DNA from: Entoloma clypeatum
Lineage: Eukaryota; Basidiomycota; Agaricomycetes; Agaricales; Entolomataceae
Length of the DNA: 64,000 nucleotides
Reading direction: 5' to 3'
Assembly (NCBI GenBank): GCA_963565915.1
Contig: OY751486.1
Coordinates: forward strand, 2,294,001-2,358,000
Shown: one piece after another, positions 10,508 through 21,005 of the stretch
How the letters are laid out: each line of letters begins with the position of its first letter
Numbering within the stretch: position 1 is the first letter of the stretch
The notes under the pieces: model-generated
Databases searched by the model: none
Told to the model about the DNA's origin: nothing
The model's input: the letters and a program-made list of their open reading frames with translations, nothing else
Translations under genes and position numbers: made by a program

Positions 10508-12070
10508 TTATGGTAGCGTACGATTGATACTCCACAACCTCCTAATATCCACGCCTTCCTCAATGAGGGTCTCGAATCCTTCGTTGTCTACGTTATGCTG
10601 TTTGGTATAGCCCCGCTTAGGTTCAGGATACTGCCAGAAATCCACAGCGACGAAAGATAACGGAGTTCGTTCGATGATAGCACCATCGTCCCGTGTGGAG
10701 CTGGTTTGCCACACGCGCGACGTGATCATCTCAGCGATCATCCCGTCCGGGGTAGCGCAACTGCTCATCGACAGCTTGCTTAAGAAAGGGAGAATGCTGG
10801 TATCTTGAGAAGAGGGCCAGGCATAGAAGAGTAAATTCAGGGTCTGACGGCTGATGTGGTCGCAACAGGAGAGATCTAACTCGCGGATGAACCGCAAAGA
10901 TGGACGAACGATACAAGCAACAATGTCTCTCTCCAAAGCAAAATCGAGTGTGAGAGCTTCGAGCTTGCAACCCGAGCGGGCGAGCATGTTGTCCAGCGCC
11001 GTATGGATGTGGGGATCGTCTGACTTGTGTCTGAAGTATAGAGAGAGAATGCGGAGAGATGGCAGGGTGAGGATGTTGAGAAAGGCAGACAGGTCGGCGA
11101 AGTGACTTGTGTGCACGCTGAGCGAGGACAATTTGCGGTGTGTGATAGCAATCGAGGGTGGTAGAGCAGACGTGAAAAGATCAATGCCCACATTCAAACT
11201 CTCCAAATTCGGGGATCGCAGAAGGAGGCAAAATTGCTCGGGGGAAAGCTCACCCGCGATCGTGATGTGCGAGAGCTGTGCCCATGAAAGTTCTAGCAGC
11301 GTTCTTGGTGCGTAATCCCTGTCATCATCCCAGTTCAACTGGCGGATGTTTGGAGCTGTACGAGCCAGCGCACAAAGCTTCTCAAGTGCTTGGGGGCGGC
11401 AGTCGCATGTGCGTATGGATAGCGTGTGCAAACGCGCCGCCTGGCTAAATGGAATACCGAAAGCTGCGCAGGCAGCCCTGTCGGAATCCAAGTCGAGGAT
11501 AAGCTCGTCACAGCGATGGATGTTGGCGATAACGACAGACATCATGGAGGTGTGTGCGTCGTGAGGAAGAAACATTTTGAGAGGGCGGCCCCGTGATCGT
11601 TCGAGCCAAAGTTGCAGACGCCGGTTGGGGCGGCCGGAGAAGCAGTGTGTAGAGTCGAGAGCAATGATAGACCATAGGCATGGTAGCGACAGAGCTAGGG
11701 CCCTCCAACGAGCGGACACATGGCTCAGGGTGATGGGAGATCTATTTCTCGGGCGCCAACCCCCGGTGGGTATGCAGGACATGAAGATCTCGCTGAGGAG
11801 TTCTGGAGGGAGAATGTCTATGCATGCGTGCGGAATAGGATTGGAAGGCAACGGCGTGGAATTACCACCGTACAGGATGGTTTGACCTTGAGCAGGAACG
11901 CGTCGGGATAGAGAATCATTGCGTTGTGACGTATTTTTTGCAAAGGTGGATTGATTCCTGAGTTTCGCGGCTGGGTGGTGCAAGGAGGGGATCTGTATCG
12001 ACGGAGTGTTCCTTGATGGGAATAGGTGATATAGCGTTAGGTCGTTGGAAGGGGCCGATAATGAAATCAT
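10508..12070 (-). CDS. F-box domain protein with LRR-like C-terminal region
   Basis: An uninterrupted 520-residue frame. After a ~80-residue disordered N-terminus comes an F-box of the typical Agaricomycete form (IDILPPELLSEIFMSCIP, then LSHVSARWRALALSLPCLW). This is followed by WLERSRGRPLKMFL and a long series of hydrophobic segments characteristic of degenerate leucine-rich repeats. F-box proteins bind Skp1 and act as substrate adaptors of SCF ubiquitin ligases. The family is greatly expanded in mushrooms, and the individual target cannot be inferred. The ATG at 12070 is the first in frame. No intron is needed. Confidence 0.85.
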   Translation of the reverse strand: MISLSAPSNDLTLYHLFPSRNTPSIQIPSLHHPAAKLRNQSTFAKNTSQRNDSLSRRVPAQGQTILYGGNSTPLPSNPIPHACIDILPPELLSEIFMSCIPTGGWRPRNRSPITLSHVSARWRALALSLPCLWSIIALDSTHCFSGRPNRRLQLWLERSRGRPLKMFLPHDAHTSMMSVVIANIHRCDELILDLDSDRAACAAFGIPFSQAARLHTLSIRTCDCRPQALEKLCALARTAPNIRQLNWDDDRDYAPRTLLELSWAQLSHITIAGELSPEQFCLLLRSPNLESLNVGIDLFTSALPPSIAITHRKLSSLSVHTSHFADLSAFLNILTLPSLRILSLYFRHKSDDPHIHTALDNMLARSGCKLEALTLDFALERDIVACIVRPSLRFIRELDLSCCDHISRQTLNLLFYAWPSSQDTSILPFLSKLSMSSCATPDGMIAEMITSRVWQTSSTRDDGAIIERTPLSFVAVDFWQYPEPKRGYTKQHNVDNEGFETLIEEGVDIRRLWSINRTLP

Positions 12071-12893
12071 GGGTGAAGACTGCGTCAGTTAGTGAGAATC
12101 AAGGTTCCAACGCAAGCCCACTTGGACCAAGGCCGAAGGCGAATAGTAGAGGGCGAGAAATGAGCGTCGAGGAGATATCACGGTACTAGTAAATTGATAG
12201 AGTCAGGTAGATGTTCTTATTGGAACAGTTGAAATATGTAAAAGCTTACTCGCGCCGTTCGAAGGATCAACGTTTCAACTGACAAGCTTCAAGCCTGAGA
12301 GTTTTGGCGGGTTTCAAGAGATAGCGAAGTGATTGCCTCTTCGCGAAGATTGAGATATTGAGAGGGAGGAACGGTATTTACTGGCTCTAATCGTTTGCCC
12401 GCTCATAGTAGATATACCAGCGATCTTTTTGTCTCGGTTTGCGCCTTCGGGCCGTTTCCTGGGTGACCATCATGAATGTGAAGTGCTTTTTGTTCCAGTC
12501 ATTGGATGGAAGTGAGAAGAGATTTGACAAAAAGAAGTTGCTGAATCACGTGCCTGGCACCTCGTGGCAGGCGCAAGCGTTATAGTAGTGTGTTTAAACA
12601 ATTGTTTACACGAGTCCAATTTGTGCTCGAGCCGAAACGCATGCGATTCCGCGGTGCACGTGCCATGCCGTGACCGCTCATGCCACTTACCTGAAGAGGG
12701 GACGGAAGTGAGTACTCCGCCGCGGCAGGGATCTCACTTCTGTTCACATACACCCTCTACAGGTAAGTTGGATTCACTCCCCAAGGGATCTCACTTCTGC
12801 TGACACACGCCCTCCACAGGCGTGCGTCTGTCGGCTCGAGTTCCTTCTCATGATTATTCGAGTTTCGATTGATAGTACTATAGAATATAGATG
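12071..12893. other. Intergenic region between two minus-strand genes
   Basis: Contains the upstream region of the F-box gene and the 3' flank of the next gene, plus an imperfect short tandem repeat at 12728-12820. No convincing ORF. Confidence 0.5.
12728..12820. repeat. Two-copy imperfect direct repeat, 36-bp units, 57-bp period
   Basis: Units 12728-12763 and 12785-12820 both begin gggatctcacttctg and end acagg, matching at about 31 of 36 positions. The intervening 21 bp differ. No function is evident. Confidence 0.7.
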
Positions 12894-14869
12894 TTAGATT
12901 ACATGGGCTGCTATAGTAGGCATTCCATTTAATGTGAACATGTCCAAGGTATGGGGCGAACGATCGGTAAACGAGTAGGCGAACCTTTTCAGCTGGCGCT
13001 GCCGTGTCTCTATCATGGCAGATAAGATACCATCATCGGAGCGAATCGGGGATAGTTCTAGAACTTTCAAACCTGAACAGACAGTGGGCCTCGTTAAAAA
13101 GATGAGGAGATCGTCCGAGATGACTCTGTTTCTAAAGCTGGTTGGTACATCACGACCACGATTGAAGCCGTCGGTGCGAACGACCAGTTCCGATGACATT
13201 CTCCCAGCTCCCTCCAAATAACCAGTGAGCTGGCTCATGACGGGATAAACGTCGACAAGCGAGAGTTTCCGTAGCTGCGCCAGTGAACGTTCCAGCATCG
13301 TCAGGACTGTGGGGAAGACGTCATAGAAGACGAGATAATGGGATTCTCCAACCAGATGAAGCGAATCAAGACGTGGTGCTTCTAGGGTGTCAAACAGCCT
13401 TCGTGGATCACCGCCAATAGTCTTGACATAGAGGTGTTGCAATTGGCTGGCGGAGATGCGCCTCTCGGCTGCTTGACAATGGCCGTTATTGGAAAGGGGA
13501 TCGTCCGGGAAGAGATGGAGAGTGAGGGACTGTAGAGCCGTGCAGGTGCGGAGAAGGAGAAGGGACGTAGATATGGTGGTGCGGCCGATCTCGAGGTGAA
13601 CAAGGGTAGGAAGATGAAGGGCGAGATGTGGAGGCAGCTGGAGGGAATGAGCAGGATGATGGTCGCTCTGGCTGAAGTTGTGGCCTGCGTGGGATGCGGC
13701 CGACGTGGAGTTCGCGGCGGCGTGGTCCGATCGCTGAGCACTTTCGGATCCAAATGTAGCACTTGGAGTATGTAGCTGGTCTTGGAGAGCGACATCCCGA
13801 GGTGAGGGGTGGGTAGGGAGCGTTGGTAGTGATGCTTGGACGTGTGCACCTAAGGTGAATGATAGTGGGGATATTTGGGGACTGGAGAAGGTTCCATCGG
13901 ACACAGAGGGAGGCGAGGCGTAATCAAGGCCAGTAGAGGGTGCTCGGGATGGGGTGGAGTTGTCGCAGGGAGAGAATGACACGATCGTGGTGTTGATGAA
14001 GCTGTACCTGTTCCCTGAAAGGCGGTAACTTGAAGTGTTTGATTTCAGGATGCGAGGGACGTGTCGTGCCAGGGGAGACCTGTTCATCGTTTGGTGGAAG
14101 TCGTACTCAGTGTCTAGTCGGACTGGGGCTCCCCTTTGCGCGGTATGGCGCTGATAGGCAGAGTTGTCGCGCGCTGAGTCTTGATAACGGAATGGATGGT
14201 CTTGCGGGGCATCATCTGTGGGAGTCGGAGGGATCTCTGCAGGTATGCTCGGGTCTACCATTCCACCGAGTTGAGTACGTTGTATAACTCGGACTAATGC
14301 TTTCACTTACAGAGGTGTAGCTGAAGGCTGTTCGAGAGAATGGGCTCATCGAGGTACGGCACTGCTGGGGTTGAAATTTCTTGGCGTAGGCGTCGTCGCC
14401 CGAAGGTACTAAACGGTCGCAATTCGACTTCTTCGATTTCTGTATCTCTGCGTGCTGGAGAGGTGGTGGCAGCATTGAGATTAGCAAGGTCAGGTGGTGG
14501 TCGTGTAGGGCGGGAGGGATAGGGTAGACGCCGGTCGGAGACCTGCTGATGGGGAGGCGATCGTGTGGGATCCAATGCTAGAGGCGTGTTTGCATCGTTG
14601 TCAACAGACGGCGAGTATTCATAGACTATGTAGCTGATGGATGGTGAATAATTTGCGAGGTTCTGGTGGTTGGGATCGTAAGGGTGAGGCGTAGGCATCT
14701 GGTGGTGCGGTAAATTGTATTCGCCAGGAATGTGCACCACTCGTGGCCGCTGTGTGTCGTACAATGTCGGGCGGGGCGACATGATTAAATGTTCATTATG
14801 GTAGGAAGACGTAGCGTTGGCTGCACGAGAGTCAAAAGGAGGTGTCGCATTGGTGCAAAGCGCTGACAC
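12894..14869 (-). CDS. LRR-like (F-box-family-like) protein with disordered N-terminus
   Basis: Exon 14869-14312 and exon 14254-12894 join across a 57-nt GT-AG intron (14255-14311), giving a frame of about 640 codons. The N-terminal ~350 residues are Pro/Ser/His/Asn-rich and look disordered. The C-terminal half has the alternating hydrophobic pattern of F-box-associated leucine-rich repeats (LPTLVHLEIG, QLQHLYVKTIGGD, LRKLSLVDVYPV, LKVLELSPIRSD). I do not see a clear F-box itself, so it is either a diverged F-box/LRR protein or a derivative that lost the box. It is the same strand and type as its downstream neighbour, consistent with local expansion of the family. Confidence 0.65.
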
Positions 14870-15318
14870 TTACTGTTTCTAGTATTATTCATTGCTCTAC
14901 AGAGTCTAGCGCGCTGCGCTTCTGGAGAGCACAAAAACGATATTAGGGCGAAGCGAAAGAAGGGGTTGAACGTGGTAAGTACATACCTAGTGATTATGGG
15001 AAAAGGATTCGTTGGGTTTGTGGCCTTTTTCGCGGCCTTGCAGTGCGTTTTATAGACGGAAGGCATCTCGGTTATTCCTGCAAGGGGGGGTCCTTGTATT
15101 GAGGTTTGGACGGCATACGTACGTTGGTTTCTGTGACAATGTACGTCAATGTCCGCGACGATCAAAGAGAACAAGATGAATGCGTCAAAAGAACAAGACA
15201 TTCAGGAACAATCACATGAAAACTGACTTCCCTCTGACTTCAACCAACACAGCGCTTGCGGCGGTGTTTTTGAGAGAGGGGCCGCTGAGTCTTCTATGGG
15301 ATTCAGCGTCCACCGCGA

Positions 15319-16671
15319 ATGTCGCAATACAATATGGCGTCAAACTTGATTCATCACTTCAGCTCTATGGAGACTACCGAGGACATGACCCGGTACGTCC
15401 CGGGAGGCCATCACCCCGTCGTCATTGGCGACATTCTCAGCTCGCCTCATCTAACAGACTCTGCGAGCGAACCATGTCGATATAGGATCATGCACAAGCT
15501 GGGCTTTGGGTCAAATGCGACGGTATGGCTGGCTCAGACTGCGGATCTCTTCGTCGCAGTCAAGATAACAACAGCGGCAGATGGTCACTCAACAGAGGCC
15601 CAAATCCTTGAAACAGTCTCAAAGGCGCTGCCTAATGTTCGGCAGTCGCAACATATCCTGACCCTGCTGGATCACTTTACCTTGCGTGGTCCGAACGGCA
15701 CTCACTTTGTTCTGGTGACGGACGTCGTAGCCCCAATCCTCTCCCTCCTTTCACCCAAACGCTCTCCCCATTGGCGGAAATGTGTCGCGTACGGGCTAGC
15801 GCAGGGTCTAGCGCATCTACAGGATGAAAGGATTGTCCATGGAGGTACACCGCTGCCCGCTTCCCCTCCTGATGATTCTCTGACCACACCACGTAGCTAG
15901 ACTTGCACCTTGGTAACGTTGGCCTTGCCCTGCCGCAGCTCGCACATCAGGACCAAGACGATGTGATGCAAGACCTCAGCCCATATAACCTGACCCTTGT
16001 CCTACCTTGCTCCACCGCCAATCAAACGCGCTCACTACCCCCTTATGTTGTCGCGCCGTGCGACCTAGCTGCGTATTACGAGAGAATCGCCGGCTCCAGT
16101 CCGCCCGCGACAAAAATTTTGACTTCGGCAGTCTTGAGGACCCTTTCAACTTGCCTAATCACATTCATCGCAGCGCATAAAACCGGAACGCGGACACTAA
16201 ACTTTCAATATGCAGTGGAATCTTGCGCCCCCGAGTTAGTCTATGCCCACCTCATCGAAAAGACAGAGAACCCGCCAGTCGAGCCCCCGGCCGACGTTCG
16301 GGCTCTCGGCGCCGCCGCACGGCCCTCCCCCGCCCCCCCCGCCCTACCCACGCACAATAACTCGGCACATCCGCGCAGACACACGAGGCCGTCACCGGGT
16401 CTTCGCTCTTCCGTGGCGCCAGCATGACCGCATTGCTGTTTCATATGACCATGATGGCCAGCACGATACCCCCGGAGTGGCAGTCATGGAGCCCTGACAT
16501 GGCCACCTCACCCGGCCCGGCCGATGTCTGGTGGACATCGCGTAGGGAGGAGCTACGTCGAGGCTGTGTGGACGGTCAGGACACGGACGCGCTCGTTGGG
16601 TGCTCGTGCTGGACCCCACGAGTCGACCGACTGTTGCGGAGGTCTTGAAAGACCCGTGGTTTTCTCAATGA
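15319..16671 (+). CDS. SRPK-like serine/threonine protein kinase
   Basis: Kinase motifs appear in order. There is an N-terminal YVPGGHHPVVIGD block typical of SRPK relatives, a Gly-rich loop LGFGSNATVWLA, VAVKI with the ATP-anchoring Lys, LLDHFTLRGPNG, and a catalytic loop HGDLHLGN created by splicing 15845-15900 (56 nt). Further on come the APE-like CAPELVYA, DVRALGAA, and the C-terminal RPTVAEVLKDPWF ending at 16671. SRPKs phosphorylate Ser/Arg-rich proteins, but fungal paralogues of this size are mostly uncharacterised. The DFG (DFGSLEDPF, near 16118) is one frame off from its flanks and the region 16290-16600 changes frame again, so more introns, sequence errors or decay are involved. The start could be 15319 or 15367. 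Confidence 0.7.
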
Positions 16672-16864
16672 CTCTACCGTCTGAGGTCAATATGTATTAC
16701 ACGTTTCTGCAAGGAGCCTTGAACAGTACATTTACTTGGCTGAAGAAATATTGAAATGCTCGAATGTTCGTGAGATACATACATAGCACCGGTTTGTGAT
16801 CATCTCCGCCTTCCATCCTAGACCACAGCTTAGAATTAAATCATTATAGAGGGAGGCGCATGGC

Positions 16865-17508
16865 TCACCTGGCCCCCAAAGCGTCGTCCAGATAAACCTT
16901 GAACAAATTCCCTCGACATCGCTCTCCACATATGACCATCGTCTTTGGTATCAGCAACCAGTTATCCGTTCCAACGAGCAACGTGTTCTCGTCCCATCTC
17001 GAGATCACGTCGAGCAGGCTCCATGCAACCGAATCGAAGGAAGTGTCGGCAGTTGTTGTTGATACGGTGGGTAGGCCCCGAAGCGGTTTACGAGCGTTTG
17101 GAAGATTGCGCGGATAAGTATCTTGGGTTTCTTTGCGAGTCCATCCGACGAGAACGATGCAATTCCGGACGGTTCCGGGTGATCTTTTCCTCTTCCAGAG
17201 GAAGGAGTGGTCGGTTGCTGAGGAGGCAGGCCGCAGCCTGCGTCAAGCCGAACGTACCTGCGGCCGTTGATGAGGAGGACGAAGTGGCCGCAGAATTTGA
17301 AGATGGGGATGGACACGTAGACCGGGTTTCCGTAAAAGTGAGGATTAGATATCGAATCTGTTGTCAGATGTCTGCGCTGATATGGGGAAAAGATTTGAAG
17401 TCGATTGTGAAAAGACAAGCGTCCTCCGCCGAACGTCGTACATGTGGCTCGTGTAGATGGGAGACCTGGAAGAGAGACCGGGGACGGTTGAGATATTTTC
17501 AATTCCAT
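16865..17508 (-). CDS. Unidentified protein, 3' exons resolved
   Basis: The real frame here is not the longest one. Exon 17217-16865 reads continuously through NCIVLVGWTRKETQ, WSLLDVISRWDENTLLVG and LFKVYLDDALGAR to a stop at 16865-16867. It joins upstream to 17357-17258 (Ser/Ala-rich linker) across a short 40-nt GT-AG intron. Further 5' exons probably lie within 17358-17508, where a frame contains RRHLTTDSIS. I recognise no family. It lies tail-to-tail with the kinase. Confidence 0.45.
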
Positions 17509-17526
17509 TTTCTTGAAGTGCAGTGA

Positions 17527-18161
17527 GAACGACCCAAATTGAGGCTTAAATTAGTACTAGGGAAATAATCTCACAACTTGTAGACCTCCATGTCTTTGTT
17601 CAATACATGGGCACGTCTAACTTCGGCTGGAAGGACTCAGGAGACGCATACTCCTATCACGTAAGTACTATAAGTTACAGGAGACTGTAGTCCACGTGAT
17701 CGCAAAACTGTTGCATCGTGAGGTCACGTGCTTCATTCCCCCCTGGACGAGGAGTGTTATCAATTGGTTACCAAGGGGCCAGTGTGACATACAATGATCA
17801 AGAAGCGCGCCCTCAGGGCCGCGACCGTCATTGCCACCGATATCGATGGTGGTGTCATTGGTGTGAGTCAATCGCAAAGGCTCCGCATGGCTCCCACCCC
17901 CAGCGGACCCTCAGGCCGGCCCGCGACACCAAGTCTCCCAGTTCAAGGTCGGTTCTTGACGGTCTCTTTGCATGTACTCATGAATCATATGAGGCCATGG
18001 CGAGCAGACTCGGAAAAAGAGATAAGTAAACGAACGCGGGCGGGTATACAACTACGAAGCCCTGCCTTGCTGGACGTCATGAATCATGATAAATCAACCA
18101 CACCATCCTGACCCTGTTCAGGACTCGGTGACCAGGTCAACATTGTATATAAACAAGCGGT
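17527..18161. other. Upstream region of the first P450 gene
   Basis: Contains short ORFs on both strands without recognisable domains (for example 17794-18111 +). A TATA-like tatataaac lies near 18145, just before the P450 start. No firm gene. Confidence 0.4.
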
Positions 18162-20679
18162 ATGTTTTCTGTAGTATTTCCAACGGCCTTTGAGAAGCCG
18201 CCGAGGTCTCTTGGAAGCATGACCTTGTGGCTATGGGGTCGTGCCAGGTCGCTCCTCTACAATTGGGCACCACTCATCCGAGTCCATCCACAGTTTCTGG
18301 GCCACGTCGCCAGCCCTCAAGTCCTCTCTGCCATCATCATCGTCATCTTCGCGATATGGAGCAAAAAATTCGTTGATAAACTCCGTGTAAGCCGTGCTGG
18401 GGATCCTGTCCAACATTCAGACTCGGATACTGACAACACAGCGAACCAGGCCGTGAACTACCTCCCCGGGATGCGCGTCCCGTTCCAGCCGTTGAGCCCG
18501 CCAGGCGTCCTGTTAAGGACCAGGTGGTGGAATCCTAGTACTCAATTTACGTGGAAATGGAGGTCTACGTGTGAGGATGGTTCACCCGAAGTCGTGGGCT
18601 ATCCTGACTGACCGCATTAATCTCATTCCCTCCTAGTCTACAAACGATTCGGGATCGAAAACGTATCAATCGTGCCCTTCATCTTCGGTGGAAGTTCCAT
18701 TTACACGACTAACATGGACGTCGCTCGACAAGTCCTTGCCGGAGGACATAAATCTAGCTTCATCAAGCCACCAGCTTCAGCGAGGCCTTTGCTGTCAGTA
18801 ATTTCCTTTGTGAAAATCGTCCCAGCTCACACTCATAACGTTCTCCAGTCTATTTGGTGAGAATCTCATCACTACTGATGGAGAAATGTGGCGTAGGCAT
18901 CGGCGCATCATCGGGGCTGCGTTTACCCGCCAGCTGTGAGGGATCGCTTGCGTCTTCCGTGACTCACTCCTCTGACTCGAGATTACCCAGGCATCAACGG
19001 GTGTGGTATGAGACGCTCGGCATGTATCGTCAGATGATAACCGCTGAAGGCTGGGCTACCAAGGACATCGTTGACGTGCCCGTCGTACAGACATTGACCT
19101 TCAAGGTGCTCATTATCCTTGCCTGCCGAATCATACCGTCGCTGACGTCCATATATCTTCCCCATACAGCTTGCTCTGCTCATTATAAGCAAGTGTGGAT
19201 TCGGCCTCCCCACCGAATGGGCCTTACCCCCTTCCACAACCGATGGCGATTTAACCGTACAGGAAGCACTGCGAACTTTCACAGATCGCCTTCGGCTGTT
19301 TGTCTTCACTCCAAAGTGGGTTTGGTCTTTACCGTTACAATTGTGAGTTTCTGTTTTTTTAGGAATACTTTCGACGATCACCTCATCAAGCTGTGTGATA
19401 GCGTGAAAAAGGCTCGCCAATCCTATGAGCAGCTGTACCAGTTCATGAAGGCGGAGGTGACGGATCGTAGGTCTGTCATTCGAGGCGAGACAGAACCGGC
19501 GGACGGGCAGAATGATGTTTTCACAATGTTGGTTCGAGCAAATGAGCAGGAGTCGACGAAACTACAACTCAGTGATGACGAGCTCGTGCGTTGATTTCAG
19601 TTATTTTGTCTATCCCAACTTACACTCCCGTTTGCAGATGGGGAATGTCTATGCACTGTTGTTAGCAGGCCATGGTGAGCTTGTGAATCATATGCTCTGT
19701 AAGGCTCCCTGACTACATACCATTATTCCTTTAGAAACAACCGCTCAAACACTGGCGGCAACACTCGGATCTCTTGCGTTCTATGAAGACGTCCAAAACG
19801 AAGTTTACGAGCAGATCGCCTCGATCGTCGGAGACGACCGCGATCCTGTGGGTTTTTTGTTCAGAAATCTCATATATCGAATTCCAGAACAAGGGTAATT
19901 AACGGGGTTTATCAATACCAGACATTCGAAGACTATTCCAAGCTTGACAAAGTTCTTGCCGCCTTCTACGAGGCTCTTCGAATGTTCCGTGAGTCTACAG
20001 TTCCAATATCTTCCGCAATCTGATTCTGAGAAATCCTCCCCTTTTTCCATTATTCAATACCAGCACCTGGGTTCGGCGTGGTTCGGGAAGCTGCAGAAAA
20101 CACCGTCTTGCATATCCCTGGCAACGCATTGGGGCAGGAAGGAACCACGGCTCTGCCGGTTGAGAAAGGTACACTGGTATGTAGGGTCGTGTTCTGACAT
20201 TTCGCAATCAGGCGTTTCTGATCTTCGGACGTTGTTTTTTTTTTTTCGGTTTCCAGGTCTTTGTGGACATCATCGGCCTCCGTGAGTAGATCGTTCTTCG
20301 TCAGCGTGATTCAACAAAACACACTGATGTCTCTTTCTTTTTTTTTTTTGTAGTATACAACCCCCGCTATTTTGATGAACCGGAGAAATACAAACCTTCA
20401 CGCTGGTATGGCGAATCCATCGACTCGGAAGCCATGTTCGCATTCAGCGTTGGGGCGCGGGCTTGCCCTGGCAGAAAGTTTGCGACGACCGAGGCCGTTG
20501 CCTTCCTGACCATGCTTTTGCGGGATTGGAAAGTCGAGCCGGTGTTGAAGGATGAGGAAACGAGGGAAGCGTGGCGGGACAGGGTGTTGGAGGGTCATAT
20601 TGTTTTGACTCTTGGCGTCAAGGATGTTCCGGTAAAGTTGATTAGGAGAACGAAACGAAACGGAGAGAGAAATGAGTAG
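18162..20679 (+). CDS. Cytochrome P450 monooxygenase 1
   Basis: A multi-exon membrane P450. The N-terminal anchor is VLSAIIIVIFAIW, followed by the hinge MRVPFQPLSPPG. The body includes WRRHRRIIGAAF (C-helix), the I-helix oxygen-binding motif AGHETTAQT (split by an intron), ALR as the end of the K-helix ExxR (EALR), and PSRWYG (PERF region). The heme loop FSVGARACPGRKF carries the axial Cys. Short introns interrupt the coding sequence many times. P450s of this type act at the ER with NADPH-P450 reductase, commonly in secondary metabolism or xenobiotic oxidation; the substrate cannot be deduced. The last exon (about 20353-20679) ends at RRTKRNGERNE. It is convergent with a paralogous P450. The start may be 18162 or the later Met at 18219. 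Confidence 0.85.
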
Positions 20680-21005
20680 AGTATGGGTTCAATGTCCTTT
20701 CTCTACAGATGTCGTATCACAATACAAAGTGTCCCGGAACTTGCTGATAAGAACGGTTTGCGTTCCGTGTTATTCTCTCCAAAGGCGACAGAAATGCTCA
20801 TGCACTAGCTAGAACAGTAGAATTAATTATACATATCATGCGTACAGCAAGGATTATAGAAAACATAAGTAAGTCAGCGTCCGAGGAGCATCCTCCCTGC
20901 CAAGTAACACGTCCGTACAACAGTCCATGAGTCCAATAATAACGACAGTGAGGAGCAAGTGAGGAGGGAAAAAAAGAAAGAAAAAAAGAGTCCAAGAAAA
21001 AGAAA
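20680..21005. other. Convergent spacer between the two P450 genes
   Basis: Shared 3' region with an A-rich tract near 20970-21000. No gene. Confidence 0.6.

Noticed and set aside
12550..12580. Imperfect palindrome gcctggcac...gtggcaggc
   Set aside because: Short and mismatched; no associated element ends or duplications.
13382..13849. 155-codon minus-strand ORF
   Set aside because: Lies in another frame of the LRR-like gene's large exon; a shadow.
14785..15201. 138-codon minus-strand ORF that would bridge the duplication boundary
   Set aside because: Overlaps exon 1 of the LRR-like gene in another frame and has no domain; its recurrence at 23656-24117 is only because of the duplicated contig end.
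16945..17526. 193-codon plus-strand ORF
   Set aside because: It is antisense to a minus-strand frame with better coding character and splice sites, and its content is compositionally odd.
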